DNA of 64,000 nucleotides from positions 340,704 through 404,703 of the forward strand of contig NZ_LMSK01000002.1 in NCBI RefSeq assembly GCF_001428385.1, read 5' to 3'. The notes beneath the pieces were generated by a model. It was given only the letters and a program-made list of their open reading frames with translations, searched no databases and was not told the origin of the DNA. The DNA is from Rhodanobacter sp. Soil772 (GTDB lineage Bacteria; Pseudomonadota; Gammaproteobacteria; Xanthomonadales; Rhodanobacteraceae). A program made the position numbers and the translations under genes. How positions within the stretch are numbered: position 1 is the stretch's first letter; each line of letters opens with the position of its first letter. Positions 61,522 through 64,000 of the stretch are shown here, piece by piece.

Positions 61522-64000
61522 CTAGAACCGCAGGCTTGCTCCCAGATTGAAAGACCGGCCGTATCGGGAATAGCCCTGCGACAGCAGCGGGTTGCCGTTG
61601 ATGCTGTAGGTCTCCGCATCATCCAGCAGGTTCTGTCCCTGGAGGCTGACGCTGAACATGTCGTTGATTTTGTAAGTCACGTGCGCGGTCAACCAGGTGA
61701 TCGCGTCGGCCTGGGTGTTGTAGCCGGTACCGATCACGTTGACCGCCGTGACGAAGCCATCGGTGCGGACCGCGTTGGCGCCCAGCGACCATTTGCCCTT
61801 CTCGTACATCACGCCCAGCGAATAGGTCGCCGGGGCGATGCCTTCGAGCGGGCGCTCTTCGCCATTCACCCAGCTGCGCGACCAGTTGCGGGTGTACTGG
61901 GCATTCACGCCGAAACCGCTTTCCCAGAAGTGCTGCAGGCCGGCTTCGAGGCCTTTGACCTTGGCATAGTCGCCGTTGATCGGACGCGTGACGTTGAACA
62001 GGTAGCCCGGCACGCCGATGTCCTGGCCCGGCTCCCAGCTGGTGGTGATCTGGTTCTTGATGCGCTTGTAGAACACGGCCACGTTGGCGATGGAATGGTC
62101 GGCGAAGTACCACTCCAGCGACATGTCTCCCTGCGCCGCGCTGTACGGCTTCAGGTTCGCGTTGCCGCCGTAGACCTGGGTGAACTCGCCCCACGACACG
62201 CTCGCGGTGGTGTTGGTCGGCGCCAGTTGGTCGACCGGCGGGCGGGCCATGGTCTTGGCCGCACCCAGGCGCAATTGCAACTGGTCGGTGAAGTGCCAGG
62301 TGAAATTCCCCGAAGGCAGCAGGAAGGTGTAGTCGGCATCCTGGACGACCGGAGTCGGGGCAGCGTAGGTCGCCGTGTAGTTGAACGCGCCGTTCTTGGT
62401 GATGTTCAGGATCTTGGCGTCCCAGGCCTGGGCGCTGGTACTCGTCTTCACCAGCCGCACGCCGACGTCGCCGTCCCAGTGGTCGCCCGACAGGTCCGCC
62501 TGCACGTAGAAGGCGTTGGTCTTCTCGCGGACCCGATAGCTTTGCAGCGGGTTCCACTGCGGGCCGGCCAGGGCATAGTCGTACGCCGAGCCATCCGGAC
62601 GCAGGTGGCCGTTGTAGGCCTGCAGCCGGGCCAGGTAGTTGGGCACGTCGAAGGCGACGAAGCTGCGCGGGAAGCTGCTGTTCACGTCGTCCATGAAGTG
62701 CGGCAGGTGGAAGCTGTGCGAGATCACCCCGTCGCCGAGGTCGCTGACGTTGATGGCGTTGTCCCCGGAGTAGTAGTCGGCGCCACCGTTGAGCGTGTTG
62801 TTGATCAGGTCGCGCGACTTCCTGCGGTCGGTGCGGGTCACGCCGAAGCGCAGGCGGTCCACGCCCCAACTGCCGACGAACAGGTTGCCGGCTACGGTGC
62901 CACCGGTGATCTTGTCCTCGATGTTGTCGCCGCGCAGCTCCATGTAATGCGTGTTGAAGTCCGACTCGGTGAACTGGCCGTTGGCGAGGCCGTTGGCAAG
63001 GTCGCGGCCGTCGTCGAACTGCACGTCGACATTGGGCACCGCGTTCGGGCCCAGGGTGATGCGGGCGGTGTTGGGCTGGTTCATGCGCAGGACGGCGTAG
63101 GTGTCCTGGCCGCCGGAGTGGCGCTTCGAGGTGGAACGGTACAGGTCACCGGTCAGGGTCAGGTCGGGGGTGACCTCCCACTCGCCGTTGAGGCCGTAGA
63201 GGTCGGTGTCGACCACGCGGTATTCAGTCTGGTTCAGCAGCTCCGGATTGAGCCGCAATTCCGGATCCGGGTTGTTCATGGTGAAGCCGGTGACGATGCC
63301 GTTCTGCACGGTGATGTCGGACCAGCGGCCCGGCGAGAACAGCGGATAGTAGGATTGCTGATAGCCCACATGCGGCGAGTCGAGGCGGGTTTTCAGACCG
63401 TCCACCACGATGCGCACCTTGTCGCTCGGATGCCATTCGAACTTGCCGGAGAAGGCGCTGCGCTTCTTGTCCTCCATGATCGAGCCGACCCGGAACTGGC
63501 CCGGGGCGATCAGGCCGTATTCGTCCGGATCCAGCACGCCGTTGCCGTTGGGGTCGATGTTGCCGCCCCAGGCGTTGCCCCACCAGTTGGGGTCGTTGGG
63601 ATCCGGGTTGCGGGTCCAGCCGCCATCGTTGCCGGCGACGTCGGTGCGATCCTTGCGGTTGGCGTAGACCACGCCCAGCAACACGCCCATGGTGTCGTTG
63701 GCGAAGGTGTTGCTGTAGGTGGCAGAGAGCTTGCTTCCGTTGAGTTCGGACATCAGGTTGCGATCGCCTTCCAGGCGCACGATGCCGTGCTGGCCCTTCT
63801 GGTCGAACGGACTGGCCGAGCGCAGATTGACCAGGCCGCCGATGGCCCCTTCGGTCAGCGAGGCCTGGGCGCCTTTGATCACGTCGGCGCCACTGATCAC
63901 GTCGGCCGGCAATACGTCGAAGGCAAAGTCGCGGCCGGCGCCGTCGGTGGCCAGGATGCGTCCGTTGAAGGTGGTCAGCGTGAACTCCGGACCCAGGCCG
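61522..64000 (-). CDS. TonB-dependent receptor, C-terminal part
   Basis: About 826 codons of an outer-membrane receptor of the Xanthomonas/Caulobacter TonB type; the N-terminus lies beyond the window. The entering frame reads GPEFTLTTFNGRILATDGAG and then VLPADVISGADVIKGAQASL, the plug domain, followed by GAIGGLVNLRSASPFD. The barrel runs to SYSRYG-like text and ends LGASLRF with the usual terminal Phe. Such receptors often import oligosaccharides or metal chelates; nothing in view identifies the ligand. The stop lies 84 bp from the transposase-remnant start. Confidence 0.92.
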   Translation of the reverse strand, partial: GLGPEFTLTTFNGRILATDGAGRDFAFDVLPADVISGADVIKGAQASLTEGAIGGLVNLRSASPFDQKGQHGIVRLEGDRNLMSELNGSKLSATYSNTFANDTMGVLLGVVYANRKDRTDVAGNDGGWTRNPDPNDPNWWGNAWGGNIDPNGNGVLDPDEYGLIAPGQFRVGSIMEDKKRSAFSGKFEWHPSDKVRIVVDGLKTRLDSPHVGYQQSYYPLFSPGRWSDITVQNGIVTGFTMNNPDPELRLNPELLNQTEYRVVDTDLYGLNGEWEVTPDLTLTGDLYRSTSKRHSGGQDTYAVLRMNQPNTARITLGPNAVPNVDVQFDDGRDLANGLANGQFTESDFNTHYMELRGDNIEDKITGGTVAGNLFVGSWGVDRLRFGVTRTDRRKSRDLINNTLNGGADYYSGDNAINVSDLGDGVISHSFHLPHFMDDVNSSFPRSFVAFDVPNYLARLQAYNGHLRPDGSAYDYALAGPQWNPLQSYRVREKTNAFYVQADLSGDHWDGDVGVRLVKTSTSAQAWDAKILNITKNGAFNYTATYAAPTPVVQDADYTFLLPSGNFTWHFTDQLQLRLGAAKTMARPPVDQLAPTNTTASVSWGEFTQVYGGNANLKPYSAAQGDMSLEWYFADHSIANVAVFYKRIKNQITTSWEPGQDIGVPGYLFNVTRPINGDYAKVKGLEAGLQHFWESGFGVNAQYTRNWSRSWVNGEERPLEGIAPATYSLGVMYEKGKWSLGANAVRTDGFVTAVNVIGTGYNTQADAITWLTAHVTYKINDMFSVSLQGQNLLDDAETYSINGNPLLSQGYSRYGRSFNLGASLRF

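Overview
The window is GC-rich, gene-dense chromosome from a gammaproteobacterium of the Xanthomonadales/Lysobacterales, most likely Rhodanobacteraceae (Rhodanobacter/Dyella-like). I base this on gene order and protein likeness: gmk-rpoZ-spoT-rid-recG synteny, a Clp-type CRP protein, cydPABX, a DUF1631/PilZ pair, TonB receptors of the Xanthomonas kind, and intergenic AATCCCG heptamers and GTAGGAGC palindromes. I cannot name a genus. There are no rRNA genes, phage or CRISPR arrays. Most of the window is core genome.

Layout. 1-11 kb: recG (cut by the window edge), ridA, spoT, rpoZ, then the lipid-asymmetry genes mlaA and mlaFEDCB sitting between rpoZ and gmk, then yicC. 10.3-17.1 kb: rph, rdgB, hemW, a DUF1631 protein, a PilZ protein and pepQ. 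17.1-17.8 kb: a roughly 700 bp non-coding quasi-palindrome packed with hairpins. 18-21 kb: cytochrome bd genes cydPABX, including a 46-residue CydX. 21-27.7 kb: pepP, ygfB, a coiled-coil gene, zapA, 6S RNA, ygfA, an EVE protein, rpiA and a CBS-containing ClC transporter. 28-37 kb: tRNA-Gln(CTG), rpsI, rplM, a GlcF-like Fe-S protein, coq7, speD, clp, a TauE/SafE permease, a HAD hydrolase and trpGDC.

37-55.3 kb: a two-armed divergent cluster that reads as a complete system for taking apart and using peptidoglycan peptides. The left arm (minus strand) has a DUF819 permease, an NlpC/P60 endopeptidase, a dipeptide epimerase, a MurR/RpiR-type regulator, a YkuD-domain protein and a glutamate/dicarboxylate-type symporter. 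The right arm (plus strand) has a transglutaminase-like protein, an Oar-like TonB receptor, a stand-alone diaminopimelate decarboxylase, an exported M19 dipeptidase, two serine hydrolases around an exported VanX-type D-Ala-D-Ala dipeptidase, and a lipoprotein amidase. Together they could release stem peptides, split D-Ala-D-Ala, cut D-Glu-mDAP, epimerise L-Ala-D-Glu to a cleavable dipeptide and turn mDAP into lysine. This is the best candidate in the window for an under-described system.

55.3-64 kb: a heavy-metal RND efflux operon (outer-membrane factor, adaptor, CzcA-type pump), a decayed IS200-like transposase fragment, and the C-terminal part of a second TonB-dependent receptor running off the window end.

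Other notable points: MlaD carries two tandem MCE domains instead of one; a dispersed G-rich repeat forms part of the signal-peptide coding sequence of a serine hydrolase; speD has a structured leader.
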